From a virus, in the IMG/VR virus record IMGVR_UViG_3300017788_000089, positions 1 through 34,375 of that record: 34,375 nt of DNA; one strand, written 5' to 3'. Positions 17,901-25,942 of the stretch are shown piece by piece; positions within the stretch are counted from its first letter, which is position 1, and every line of letters begins with the position of its first letter. The position numbers were made by a program, and so were the translations under genes. A model generated the notes under the pieces. It saw nothing but the letters and a program-made list of their open reading frames with translations. It searched no databases and was not told the DNA's origin.

Positions 17901-18484
17901 ATATTTTCTAAATACTTTCTTATTAAAACCCACTCATGAGACATTTCTAATGTTCCATTATTTATTTTTTCTAATTCTTCTATTACTTGTTCAAAATTTT
18001 CAAAAACATTACATCTTTTATTTTTACTAACATCATCTAGATCGATAACTCCAAATAACCATCTCGGTAGTTTTTTAAGACCTCCTTCACAAACAAAAAA
18101 AATAGGTTTGTGCTGCTGCTCTGCTGTAAATATTTCATTATAAGTTCCACACATATGAACATTGGGATCTACTAGTGCAACTAAAAAATCTGATATGTCT
18201 ACAAACCTTAGATCCGCTCTTCTGTAGGCAGAGACATATTGTTTCAATTTTAAAAATTGACCTGTTTCTTGAAGTTCTATTTGCGTTTTTTTGTCTTCTT
18301 CAATTAGAGAATCTTCTTTTCCGGGTTTATTTGTTGGGTCAATAAACTTAATTTGTAAACCTTTTTGTTGACATAATTTAATAAATTTTCTTCTCCAAAT
18401 AACGCCATTGTCTTTTGCATATTCCATGGGTCCAGACAGGTAGCACAAAGATTCGTCTAATTTTCCTTCATTTTTACAATTCAT
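17897..18484 (-). CDS. Nucleoside 2-deoxyribosyltransferase-like protein
   Basis: 195 residues on the minus strand, with AAGGA eight bases before the ATG. YLSGPM at 15-20, followed by a WRR at 30-32, is the nucleotide-binding start of nucleoside 2-deoxyribosyltransferase and related folds. DFLVALVDPNVHMCGTYNEI (99-118) holds the conserved 'D..va.vdp....GT..E' element, with E117 the likely catalytic glutamate. The family moves deoxyribose between bases or cleaves nucleosides and nucleotides. It is one of few minus-strand genes, between convergent and divergent neighbours, so it looks like an inserted accessory gene. The true substrate (nucleoside, nucleotide, or NAD-like signal) cannot be told from sequence. 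Confidence 0.68.
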   Translation of the reverse strand: MNCKNEGKLDESLCYLSGPMEYAKDNGVIWRRKFIKLCQQKGLQIKFIDPTNKPGKEDSLIEEDKKTQIELQETGQFLKLKQYVSAYRRADLRFVDISDFLVALVDPNVHMCGTYNEIFTAEQQHKPIFFVCEGGLKKLPRWLFGVIDLDDVSKNKRCNVFENFEQVIEELEKINNGTLEMSHEWVLIRKYLENI

Positions 18485-18539
18485 ATTTGATCCTTTCTCA
18501 CTAATTTAGATTAAAGAATTATTCAAAAACAGGAGAAAA

Positions 18540-19211
18540 ATGTCAACAGATATCCTCTTAAAAGTCGATGAAATACTGGAGAAAGCCAATATGCCTGATA
18601 GGCATACTTTTTTTCAAATAGAAAAATTTATTATTGGAAAAGAACCTACAGCACAAGCTCAATTATGGGCAATTATAAGAGAATTACAATCTAGAAAAGA
18701 GTCTGTATACCAGCTTAATAAAGATTTAAAAGATTGTGAAGATAATTTAGAACTTATTGATATTAAAATTGAAAGATTGGATTTATCAATAAAAAAACAA
18801 TCAAAAAATAATGATGAAGAATCATTATTAAATATTAAAGAATTTGAGATAAATATAAGAAAACTTGAAAGAGAAAAAGAAAGTCTTATTTTGTCAGCAC
18901 AAAAAGTCAATAAAAAAGTTAATAATATTATTGAAGAAATTGATTTTCTTTTAAAAGGATATGAAAAAATAACATCAAATTATGAAAATTTAAAACAAGT
19001 TGATGACGAACAATCTCAAAAGGATATGTGGAATGAAAAATTGCTTGAAGAATTTAATTTAAGAATCATTCTACAGCGTCCTTTAGATCCTGAATTTGTT
19101 AAAACTGTTTTGTGCCTTAATGACGATGCACCCGTCAAAATTCAATTAATATCATTAATTGAAAATATACAAAAAAAAATTATTTCTAACAAACATTTAG
19201 AAAAAAAATAA
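18540..19211 (+). CDS. Coiled-coil protein of unknown function
   Basis: 223 residues; CAGGAG five bases before the ATG supports the start. The N-terminal 45 residues look globular (HTFFQIEKFIIGKEPTAQAQ at 22-41). Residues about 50-160 are very rich in Lys, Glu, Leu and Ile with heptad spacing, a long coiled coil. The last 50 residues are again compact, with LQRPLDPEFVKTVLCLND. It starts 55 bases after the divergent deoxyribosyltransferase-like gene and lies 12 bases before the first PKD protein, so it heads the fibre operon. It may be an assembly factor or stalk. Confidence 0.65.
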   Translation: MSTDILLKVDEILEKANMPDRHTFFQIEKFIIGKEPTAQAQLWAIIRELQSRKESVYQLNKDLKDCEDNLELIDIKIERLDLSIKKQSKNNDEESLLNIKEFEINIRKLEREKESLILSAQKVNKKVNNIIEEIDFLLKGYEKITSNYENLKQVDDEQSQKDMWNEKLLEEFNLRIILQRPLDPEFVKTVLCLNDDAPVKIQLISLIENIQKKIISNKHLEKK

Positions 19212-19223
19212 ACAAGGAAATGT

Positions 19224-20252
19224 ATGGCAAAAATATCAACACTAACAGACGGTTACGCAACGGGAATGTTGAGTTTGTTTCCTCAAGCTCTTGATGATTT
19301 TGAAAGCCTATATAGAGCAACAAATAATTCAAAAATTCCACTAAAACAAAGTCTCACTTTTAGTGGATCTAGAATAATAGTAGATTCAACAGAAGGTTTT
19401 CCTCCGAATGGTATTTTAAGAGTTGGGCCAGATGTGGGTTTGGTGGGCGATTATGAAATGATTTATTATGGAAAAAAAACATCAAACACCTTTGAAAGTC
19501 TTCAAAGAGGATTTGCTGGGTCTGCTCAAAGAAATTGGTTTGCAAATAATAATTTTGTTTCCAATGCTGTATTTGCTGAGCACCACAATGCTGTTAAGGA
19601 TGCTCTAATAAATATGGAAATTAATTGTGGAGTCAAAGACTTTCCAGAAGCAGAGTCTTTAAATGGTATTTTGAAGTCTCAAGAAATAAGATTTTTAGCA
19701 CCAAAACCTTTATTTAGGGCATTTCCCATAAAAGGACCACCACCGTTGAGTGTTAGATTTCAAAATTTCTCAACAGGTTATATTGGAAGATATCTCTGGG
19801 ACTTTGGCGACGGAAGCTCTTCTTTAGAAAGAAGCCCAACCCATGTTTATCTTTCAGAGGGCGTTTATACAGTTAAACTCAACGTTATCACACCAACTGG
19901 TGCTCAAGGAGTGGCAACAAAATTAGGATACATTGAAGTAAATGCCGACAATACTCAGCCATTTTTTTATGTTGAATCAATAAATGATCCATATTCACAA
20001 GAATACGCAACAAGAAATGGCCTTAATCCGAAGGAGTTTGTTTTTGTTGATCAGACCGATGGAGATATTGTTCAAAGAAACTGGTTTTTCGGAGATGGAA
20101 CAACAATTACGCAAGAAGATCCTGACGAACATGAGGTTAGACATATTTATGCTAAAGGCGATCCTAATGGCTATGTGGTAACAGAGCTAATTCAATTTGC
20201 TAATGGGTTTCTTAAACGTGTGGAATTGCCTGAGTTGTTATTCGTTTTATAA
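19224..20252 (+). CDS. PKD-domain fibre-like protein 1
   Basis: 342 residues; AAGG precedes the ATG. The N-terminal domain (about 40-165) has RIIVDSTEGFPPNGILRVG, EMIYYGKK and FESLQRGFAG, the usual 'i.vdst.GFP..G.i.ig.E.i.Y......f....RG..G' link domain of phage appendages, and ends in AEHHNAVKDALINMEINCG. Then a PKD domain (168-245) with RYLWDFGDGSSS and VYLSEGVYTVKLNVITPTGA, then a second PKD-like domain (about 255-338) with RNWFFGDGTTI. PKD domains are extracellular beta-sandwich modules used in surface binding and in fibre spacing. No signal peptide is seen, fitting a virion protein. It is the first of three related genes. Confidence 0.75.
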   Translation: MAKISTLTDGYATGMLSLFPQALDDFESLYRATNNSKIPLKQSLTFSGSRIIVDSTEGFPPNGILRVGPDVGLVGDYEMIYYGKKTSNTFESLQRGFAGSAQRNWFANNNFVSNAVFAEHHNAVKDALINMEINCGVKDFPEAESLNGILKSQEIRFLAPKPLFRAFPIKGPPPLSVRFQNFSTGYIGRYLWDFGDGSSSLERSPTHVYLSEGVYTVKLNVITPTGAQGVATKLGYIEVNADNTQPFFYVESINDPYSQEYATRNGLNPKEFVFVDQTDGDIVQRNWFFGDGTTITQEDPDEHEVRHIYAKGDPNGYVVTELIQFANGFLKRVELPELLFVL

Positions 20253-20263
20253 AAGGAAAAAAA

Positions 20264-22660
20264 ATGATACCAGAGAGTTCTTTATACCCAGATGCTTTAG
20301 ACAGCAATAACAATTTATTTGAGGTTCATGATTCTATTCGTGCAATTTTATTAGAAGATTATAATCCCGGAGACACTTCAATAGTTGTTGAAGCAGATTT
20401 TTTAACTGCTTCTAGAATAACGCCTACTGGTCTAATAACTCTAACAGAGCAATGCTCTGATATCGACAAGAGAGCTATTTCTTTTTATTACAGTGGGTGG
20501 GATGCTGATACTGGGGTTTTCTCTGGACTAGAAAGATTACCTGAGTTTGAAGATGTTGTTAAGCCAAAAAAAATAACAAATGTAATAATGAATGTTATGT
20601 CTATGCATCATAATCATTTAAAAAATGCATTAATTGAAATTCAAAAATTTTGTGGAAAAAAAGGCTTGGAAGATAATGTTCCTTTTGGCCCAACTTTAGA
20701 AGGAAGAATAAATTTTTTAAGAAGACTTGTTTTGCAACCAAAGGCTTGGTTTACAGCAAACAAAACTACAGGAAATACTCCCTTAGAAGTTGAATTTAAA
20801 AATATGAGCTTTAGATTGGGCACAGACGGAACTTCAGATGAGGTCACTGTTAGTTGGGACTTTGGAGATAATTCAAGCAATGTATCAACAATAAGCAATG
20901 TATCATATATAAGCAATGTATCAAATATAAGCAATGTATCAAATATAAGCAATGTATCAAATATAAGCAATGTATCAAATATAAGCAATGTATCAAATAT
21001 AAGCAATGTATCAAATATATCATGCTCCGTGGTGGATCCTGATTCTGGGATTGATGTAATTGTGGGTGAAAACGGATTAATTAAAAAAATATACAGAAAA
21101 GCAGGCTTATACGATGTCAAACTAACTGTAGAGAATAACTTTGGAAAAGATGAAATTATTTTTTCAAAATTTATAAATGCAAGAGTAAAAGCTCCAAATA
21201 AAGCTGTGATAGATTTTGTTTCTAATAGTTCTAATCAACAAACATTTGCTGGCGTTCCTCCTAATGGGCCATTTGAAATAGTTCCCAGAATACGTTCTCC
21301 TATTAATACTTTAATAAATATTGAAATAAAAGAAGGAAAAAACTTTGCTACTCCCGGATTTACTTATGGGGGTGAAGCTTTAAACGAATGTGGGCTTCCT
21401 TTAGACCCAATTCAGAGTTACTCTTGGTTTTTGGGAGATGATTTAACTCATCCAAATAGTAGAGACACAAAAGCTTCTTATAGTGTCGGAGGAATATACG
21501 ATTTAAAATTAAGAGTAGACACAGAGTTTGGTGCTTACAGAATTACAACATATAATCAAAGTATTGATATTGTTGAAAATACAAACTTATGGCTTTGGAC
21601 AATTGATCAATCAAATATAACAAAGGTTTATGAATATGGACTAATTAGCGAAACATATAAACTTGTTAATGCCCCACAGTATCCTGTTTCAATAAATGAA
21701 AGTTTTTTAAATAATCAGCCAGATACTGCTCGTGCTGGCATGAAATCCGAGTTTCGCAGAAACAACGGAATAGCTCCAAAAAGTAACACATCATCAGGAC
21801 AGAGCGGCTTAGCATTAATATATTGGGCAAGCGGAAGGAACCAATCCGACCCTATTTCTGTAGAAAACATAAGAGCAGTGGAGTTTAATGGATTTACAGG
21901 CACTTATGTTTCTAGAAATTCTATCTCCAAGCCATGGAATTGGATAAATTTAAATTCAAATACAAATTCATATTTTGTGTTCGGAACCATAGGATCCTAT
22001 GAGCCTTCTGTCTCACCTGTTGACAATTCTAAAACAACTTTATCGTTACTTGATTTATCTCAAACATCTAATAGTTTTAATGATGCTAATTTTTTGAACG
22101 GATCACAAGAACTTTTAGAAAACATATCTTTATATGACTCTGGCGGAAATAGCGTTTATGGACACTACAGCGTTTATCGGTCCACTTGGAAAGATAATAC
22201 AGGGTTTTTCACAAGAAATGATGGAGTGGGTCCATTTTTTAGAATTAAAAGTTTTTATAGAACTGAAGGCACTTTAGTTAATCAATTTCAAAATATACGA
22301 AAACTTCAAGATATTCAAGGCCCAACAAAATTAAATGGACAACTTACGAGTTTGAGTAGCGGAATTTATTTCTTAAACAATTCTGGAAGTATATCAAAAT
22401 TTAATAATGAAACAGAGAGTTGGTCTACTGGTGGTCCCGGTGTCAATTCGTTGCTTTACAGAAATTTACAGGATACATCCGTAGCTGGATTTGATAACTC
22501 TGCTAATTCTCTATTGTTGGCATCAGACAAGGATAAAAGAGCCTATTTGAGTTTTGATTACAGCAATAATGCTTTTGTGAAGTTTAGTGAAATAGATCTT
22601 ACTTTTAAAAGTCTAGGAAGTAGACCAGTTGGTGTTCAGTGGTTGACGGGTATATATTAA
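20264..22660 (+). CDS. PKD-domain fibre-like protein 2 with SNVSNI repeat insertion
   Basis: 798 residues; AAAAGG lies five to ten bases before the ATG. The N-terminal link domain (about 20-150) ends in SMHHNHLKNALIEIQKFCG, matching the previous gene. A first PKD domain starts near 165 (EVEFKNMS, SWDFGDNS at 197-204) and is interrupted by eight copies of SNVSNI (205-252), then resumes at about 253-300 with GLYDVKLTVENNFG. A second PKD domain carries YSWFLGDD (about 386-393) and GGIYDLKLRVDTEFGAYR. From about 445 to the end there are Trp- and Asn-rich strands (LWLWTIDQSN, YVSRNSISKPWNW, SLLLASDKDKRAYLSF) that could be a propeller-like receptor-binding tip (inference). Confidence 0.72.
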   Translation: MIPESSLYPDALDSNNNLFEVHDSIRAILLEDYNPGDTSIVVEADFLTASRITPTGLITLTEQCSDIDKRAISFYYSGWDADTGVFSGLERLPEFEDVVKPKKITNVIMNVMSMHHNHLKNALIEIQKFCGKKGLEDNVPFGPTLEGRINFLRRLVLQPKAWFTANKTTGNTPLEVEFKNMSFRLGTDGTSDEVTVSWDFGDNSSNVSTISNVSYISNVSNISNVSNISNVSNISNVSNISNVSNISNVSNISCSVVDPDSGIDVIVGENGLIKKIYRKAGLYDVKLTVENNFGKDEIIFSKFINARVKAPNKAVIDFVSNSSNQQTFAGVPPNGPFEIVPRIRSPINTLINIEIKEGKNFATPGFTYGGEALNECGLPLDPIQSYSWFLGDDLTHPNSRDTKASYSVGGIYDLKLRVDTEFGAYRITTYNQSIDIVENTNLWLWTIDQSNITKVYEYGLISETYKLVNAPQYPVSINESFLNNQPDTARAGMKSEFRRNNGIAPKSNTSSGQSGLALIYWASGRNQSDPISVENIRAVEFNGFTGTYVSRNSISKPWNWINLNSNTNSYFVFGTIGSYEPSVSPVDNSKTTLSLLDLSQTSNSFNDANFLNGSQELLENISLYDSGGNSVYGHYSVYRSTWKDNTGFFTRNDGVGPFFRIKSFYRTEGTLVNQFQNIRKLQDIQGPTKLNGQLTSLSSGIYFLNNSGSISKFNNETESWSTGGPGVNSLLYRNLQDTSVAGFDNSANSLLLASDKDKRAYLSFDYSNNAFVKFSEIDLTFKSLGSRPVGVQWLTGIY
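20876..21019 (+). repeat. Eight tandem 18-bp repeats encoding SNVSNI
   Basis: Eight 18-bp units (AGCAATGTATCAAATATA) run in frame. Units 3-8 are identical; unit 1 ends CAACAATA and unit 2 has CATATATA. Every unit adds six residues, so changes in copy number keep the reading frame. Confidence 0.97.
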
Positions 22661-22684
22661 TTGTTAGTTGATGTGAGGTTTAAA

Positions 22685-24547
22685 ATGGGTTTTCCACCAA
22701 TTCCAGTGTATCCTAGGGATTACGATAACAACTACACACTGTATGTTGTCTACAATACGACTGAAACAACTTTAGCAACAGATAATCCTCCTTGGTCTCA
22801 AGAAATTGATATAGTGCCAATGAATTCTGGAGAACCAGAGATATGGGCAGACAATGGTTTTGCCAATATAGAAGGAGAACTTTTTTATTATGACTCTGTC
22901 GAAAAAAATGAGAATAATAAAGTTACTAAATTAAAAAATTGTGCAAGACAACTAGGAGGAGAAAAAACAAAATTTAATAAAAAAGGAACTTGGATAAGAA
23001 GTTATGTCGTAGCAGAGCATCACAATCAGATTGTAAATTCAATATTGAAAACACAAAATTTTATAGGTTATAATTTTGATCCTAGAAGAGAAACTTTGGA
23101 TTGGAGAATTAGAAACTTAAGAGAGTTGCAAATTATATTTGATGATTTTAATTGTCCTGATATTAATTTTACTTGGAATATTATTGAAAATGATCCAGTG
23201 TCTGGAATATTGGCCGAATATTTAATACAGATTACTCCACCCGGAACAATAAGCAGTTTCAGATTAGATTTTGGAGATGGAGAATTCACAACAACTGATT
23301 TACAGGGACAACATAGATATGCAATAAATGCTGTGGTTGATCCTGTGATTCGTGTTTCAAATGATAAATGCCAAATTATTCAAACACCAATCGAAAGAGC
23401 AAATCCAGCAGAGCCTCCGCCAGATGTTGAGCCTGTTTTTGAGATTGTTATTCCCGAAGTGCCAGACATACCTGATTTTACTTTTGTTCCTTGTGAAGTT
23501 CCTGAGCCAGATATAAACTTGCCTCCTCTAATAGTTCCTTGCCTTTCTTTGGAAGGACAAATTGGACCAATTCCCTCGATTATAACTGGCCCAAACATAA
23601 ATTTGGTTAGCAATGTAGTTATAACTTCTAATGAACCAATAAACATAGCATATAGTACTGTGGAGATTACTGGCAACACTTTGCCTAGCGTTATCATTGT
23701 TGATATGCCTCCTATACCTCCAACAATCATAATTGACCCTCCTATACCTCCAACAATTGTGATAGTTCCTCCACAATCTAGTATTGTTTTAGATTTAGAT
23801 ATAGGACAATTGCCAAGAATAGAAGTTGACTGGGGAAAGCCTCCTGAGATGGAGGTGGCAATGACTTTTGCAAAAGCAATAAAAACTCCTGAACGTTTTG
23901 CTGTAGATGAAAAATTAATTTCTGAGTTTGGTCAAGAATTTGCTGATCTATTTGAAACAAAACAAACAATGAAAGTTGAATACGAACAAGTTGGAATACC
24001 GTCAGAGATAAAAGTTATACTACCCGATGAAACCTCAGTTCGTTTAGATACCTCTGACTTGACTAATAAAAAAATTCAAATAGATTCTTCAGGAGTTAAT
24101 ATTCCTAGTAGCATAAAAGTTTACGGGCCAGATAGCCCTATACCTACTTCTATTGCTTTTGATGCCTCTGAATTAATTGGCTCTATAGAAAGATTACAAA
24201 ATATTTCTCCAATTAAAATAGACGCATCTGGCATTCCTTCTTCTATTAAACTTGATATAGAAAAAGAAATTCCTAAAACAATTATTGTTGAAATGCCAAA
24301 ACCAATACCAGAAAAAATAATTGTTGAAAGCAATATACCGGACAAAATTATTTTAGAAGGCCCAACGGGAATTCCTTTATTACTTCCTGATGAGTTTGTT
24401 TTGCCTGTTAAGTTTCCAGATAAGATGCCAGAGATAGAGCTTGTTTGGCGTGGAAGTCCTATTGAGGTAAAAGTCACAATGGATGAAGTTATAAATAAAG
24501 AATCAGACGGCAAAAATTGTGTTATGATAGTTCCTTGTAAAGGGTAA
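22685..24547 (+). CDS. PKD-related fibre-like protein 3 with proline/isoleucine beta repeats
   Basis: 620 residues from ATG 22685, which has TGAGG seven bases upstream; a TTG at 22661 in the same frame has no such site. The N-terminus repeats the link domain of the two genes before it, ending AEHHNQIVNSILKTQNFIG (about 108-126). A degenerate PKD domain holds FRLDFGDGEFTTTD (about 193-206). From about 240 onward the chain is a long series of Ile/Val/Pro strands: IPEVPDIPDF, MPPIPPTIIIDPP, IPPTIVIVPP, and later IPSEIKV, IPSSIKV, IPTSIAF, IPSSIKLD, IPKTIIVEMP, IPEKIIVE, IPDKIILEGP. This looks like an elongated repeating beta structure, a likely fibre shaft. The final 60 residues form a small end domain. 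Confidence 0.65.
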   Translation: MGFPPIPVYPRDYDNNYTLYVVYNTTETTLATDNPPWSQEIDIVPMNSGEPEIWADNGFANIEGELFYYDSVEKNENNKVTKLKNCARQLGGEKTKFNKKGTWIRSYVVAEHHNQIVNSILKTQNFIGYNFDPRRETLDWRIRNLRELQIIFDDFNCPDINFTWNIIENDPVSGILAEYLIQITPPGTISSFRLDFGDGEFTTTDLQGQHRYAINAVVDPVIRVSNDKCQIIQTPIERANPAEPPPDVEPVFEIVIPEVPDIPDFTFVPCEVPEPDINLPPLIVPCLSLEGQIGPIPSIITGPNINLVSNVVITSNEPINIAYSTVEITGNTLPSVIIVDMPPIPPTIIIDPPIPPTIVIVPPQSSIVLDLDIGQLPRIEVDWGKPPEMEVAMTFAKAIKTPERFAVDEKLISEFGQEFADLFETKQTMKVEYEQVGIPSEIKVILPDETSVRLDTSDLTNKKIQIDSSGVNIPSSIKVYGPDSPIPTSIAFDASELIGSIERLQNISPIKIDASGIPSSIKLDIEKEIPKTIIVEMPKPIPEKIIVESNIPDKIILEGPTGIPLLLPDEFVLPVKFPDKMPEIELVWRGSPIEVKVTMDEVINKESDGKNCVMIVPCKG

Positions 24548-24559
24548 TAGAAAGTTTTT

Positions 24560-25444
24560 ATGAAAATAAGAAAACATTCAAATGGCAATGAATATATTTT
24601 TTCTGGCGGTGTGTGGGTTAGGAACTTTACTAAAACAAAAATAAAATCCATACAACTTAGTCATATGTTTGAAAAAGAAGATTTTGATACAATCATAAAA
24701 AATGAACAATTGAATAAAACATTTCCTTTAATATGTGATGAAATTTTGCATTTTAAAAAAATAGTCATAGTCTCTGACGGTTTTGATTTTGAAAAAAAAC
24801 AAAAAATTTTAAGTTATATTCCAAAAGATGTTTGTATATTAGCTATCAATCGTTCTTTGCATAAATGGAAATTATTGTCTCCATCAATCCCTGTAGAAGA
24901 TAGAAGGCCAATAAACGCTTATGTTGTAAACAATCCATATGAAAAGGCGAACTCTTATTTGCCAGATAAGTTTTCTCAATATTATCCCACTTGTGTTGCT
25001 TCCATAAGATCAAATAATGATTTTTTAAAAAAATATAAAGGAAATGTTTATGTCTATAGGCCAAGTTTTGAATTAAATTTTGGTAAAGAAAGTTCAGATA
25101 GGTATACGATAGATGATTACAGAAATCCTATTTGTGCTTGTATAGGTCTTGCTTATCAATTTGGAGTAGAAAAACTTTTATTGTTTTGTTGTGATGATTC
25201 TTTTGAAGAAAAAAGAGAAGATTCTGTTCTTCTTAGCAATGGATTGTATACCTACAAGCCACTGCTTAAATCTTATGATATTGTTGATGCAAATTTATAT
25301 TGGCTTAAAAATTTTTCAAAAGAAAAAATTCATGTAGTTAATCACTCTAGTGGTGCAGATTATAAAAATGCTTCATATATAAATGAGAAAGAAATAAGTT
25401 CTTTCTTTGCCGATGATTCGGAAGGAGTCAATTATGAACAATAA
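24560..25444 (+). CDS. MptE/DUF115-like enzyme (glycosyltransferase-like), tentative
   Basis: 294 residues; there is no strong ribosome-binding site before the ATG at 24560. KIVIVSDGFDFEKKQKIL (67-84), then VCILAINRSLHKW (91-103), then INAYVVNNP (118-126) and VASIRSNNDFLKKYKGNVYV (146-165) follow the order of the DUF115/MptE-like fold: nucleotide-binding strand, 'a.n.s...l', 'D..v..dp', then a segment on 'kV.vy'. GLAYQFGVEKLLLFCCDD near 198-215 corresponds to the 'G..ya...Gf..i.l.G.Dl' motif. Family members act as pterin pyrophosphokinases or as flagellin glycosylation (Maf) proteins; a sugar-transfer role fits the fibre-gene setting better, by inference. Its 3' end overlaps the next gene. 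Confidence 0.5.
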   Translation: MKIRKHSNGNEYIFSGGVWVRNFTKTKIKSIQLSHMFEKEDFDTIIKNEQLNKTFPLICDEILHFKKIVIVSDGFDFEKKQKILSYIPKDVCILAINRSLHKWKLLSPSIPVEDRRPINAYVVNNPYEKANSYLPDKFSQYYPTCVASIRSNNDFLKKYKGNVYVYRPSFELNFGKESSDRYTIDDYRNPICACIGLAYQFGVEKLLLFCCDDSFEEKREDSVLLSNGLYTYKPLLKSYDIVDANLYWLKNFSKEKIHVVNHSSGADYKNASYINEKEISSFFADDSEGVNYEQ

Positions 25445-25754
25445 ACCAATAACAGATAAGGAGTTCAAGAACTGGTTAGAGGGCCAAAATGACTCTAATT
25501 TTTCTTTTTCTGTAAATCGCAATAGAGTAGTGGAGGATGAGTGTGAAAAACACATTGGGCAAATGTGTAAAAGTAAAGTAAGCGAATCTAAACTTTTGGA
25601 TAAAATTGAAACCGATGAAGATCCACCTTCGATTGTTTCTGAATTTTTGGAGAACGGTGCTGTTGTTCTATCATTTGAAGGAAAAAAAGTTTTACTTGAA
25701 GTAGAATCTGGAACTTTCTATGTTCCAAAATTTTGTGTTAAATTTAAAAAATAA
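25434..25754 (+). CDS. Small protein of unknown function
   Basis: 106 residues from ATG 25434, chosen over an upstream in-frame ATG at 25407 because GGAG lies six bases before it and the shorter start gives a usual overlap with the previous gene. The N-terminal 60 residues are charged. The C-terminus (AVVLSFEGKKVLLEVESGTF) forms a compact strand pair. No family recognised. It is the last gene before the TnpB element. Confidence 0.55.
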   Translation: MNNKPITDKEFKNWLEGQNDSNFSFSVNRNRVVEDECEKHIGQMCKSKVSESKLLDKIETDEDPPSIVSEFLENGAVVLSFEGKKVLLEVESGTFYVPKFCVKFKK

Positions 25755-25771
25755 TATAAGTTTTTAAAAAA

Positions 25772-25795
25772 GCATAGTGGATATTTTTCACATGC
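25772..25795 (+). other. Left-end bulged hairpin of the TnpB element
   Basis: GCATAGTG at 25772-25779 pairs with CACATGC at 25789-25795, leaving one bulged A. IS200/IS605 left ends carry such imperfect, bulged hairpins, recognised by TnpA. The assignment is by position and shape only. Confidence 0.4.
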
Positions 25796-25796
25796 T

Positions 25797-25884
25797 TGTC
25801 CGCAGGAAGCCCCTTCTTTTCCGAAGGAAAAGTTTTGCCCCGCTTCGGGGCAAAATTCTTTAGGGGAGGGGAGGAATGCGGACA
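25797..25884 (+). other. Cruciform-like structured region before tnpB
   Basis: TGTCCGCA (25797-25804) pairs with TGCGGACA (25877-25884). Inside, CCCCT (25810-25814) can pair with AGGGG (25862-25866). Two perfect hairpins lie within: CTTTTCC/GGAAAAG with a GAA loop (25816-25832), and a 10-bp stem TTTTGCCCCG/CGGGGCAAAA with a CTT loop (25833-25855). The whole forms a four-way-junction shape. It could be transposon end DNA, a structured 5' leader of tnpB, or an end-of-operon structure; no long U-run follows, so a simple intrinsic terminator is unlikely. Confidence 0.7.
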
Positions 25885-25942
25885 TAATTAAATTTTATCA
25901 CCATTGAAGAAAAAAATCAATAGCAACATACTATATAAGTAT

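Noticed and set aside
18485-18539. Back-to-back promoters between the divergent genes
   Set aside because: The gap is AT-rich and holds ribosome-binding sites for both genes, but no -35/-10 pair with proper spacing could be supported.
20876-21019. Possible CRISPR array
   Set aside because: The 18-bp units are directly adjacent with no spacers and code for a regular hexapeptide in frame.
20641-21120. Minus-strand frame with FDTLLI repeats
   Set aside because: It is the antisense reading of the SNVSNI array inside a well-supported fibre gene; the 18-bp unit has no stop on the other strand, so a long frame appears by chance.
24121-24651. Minus-strand Ile/Ser/Gly-rich frame of 176 codons
   Set aside because: It is antisense to the Pro/Ile repeats of the third fibre gene; the repeats explain the open frame.
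25833-25855. Intrinsic terminator at the GC-rich 10-bp hairpin
   Set aside because: The stem is followed by AAAATTCTTT-type sequence inside a larger structure and not by a clear U-run; it is better described as part of the left-end structure.
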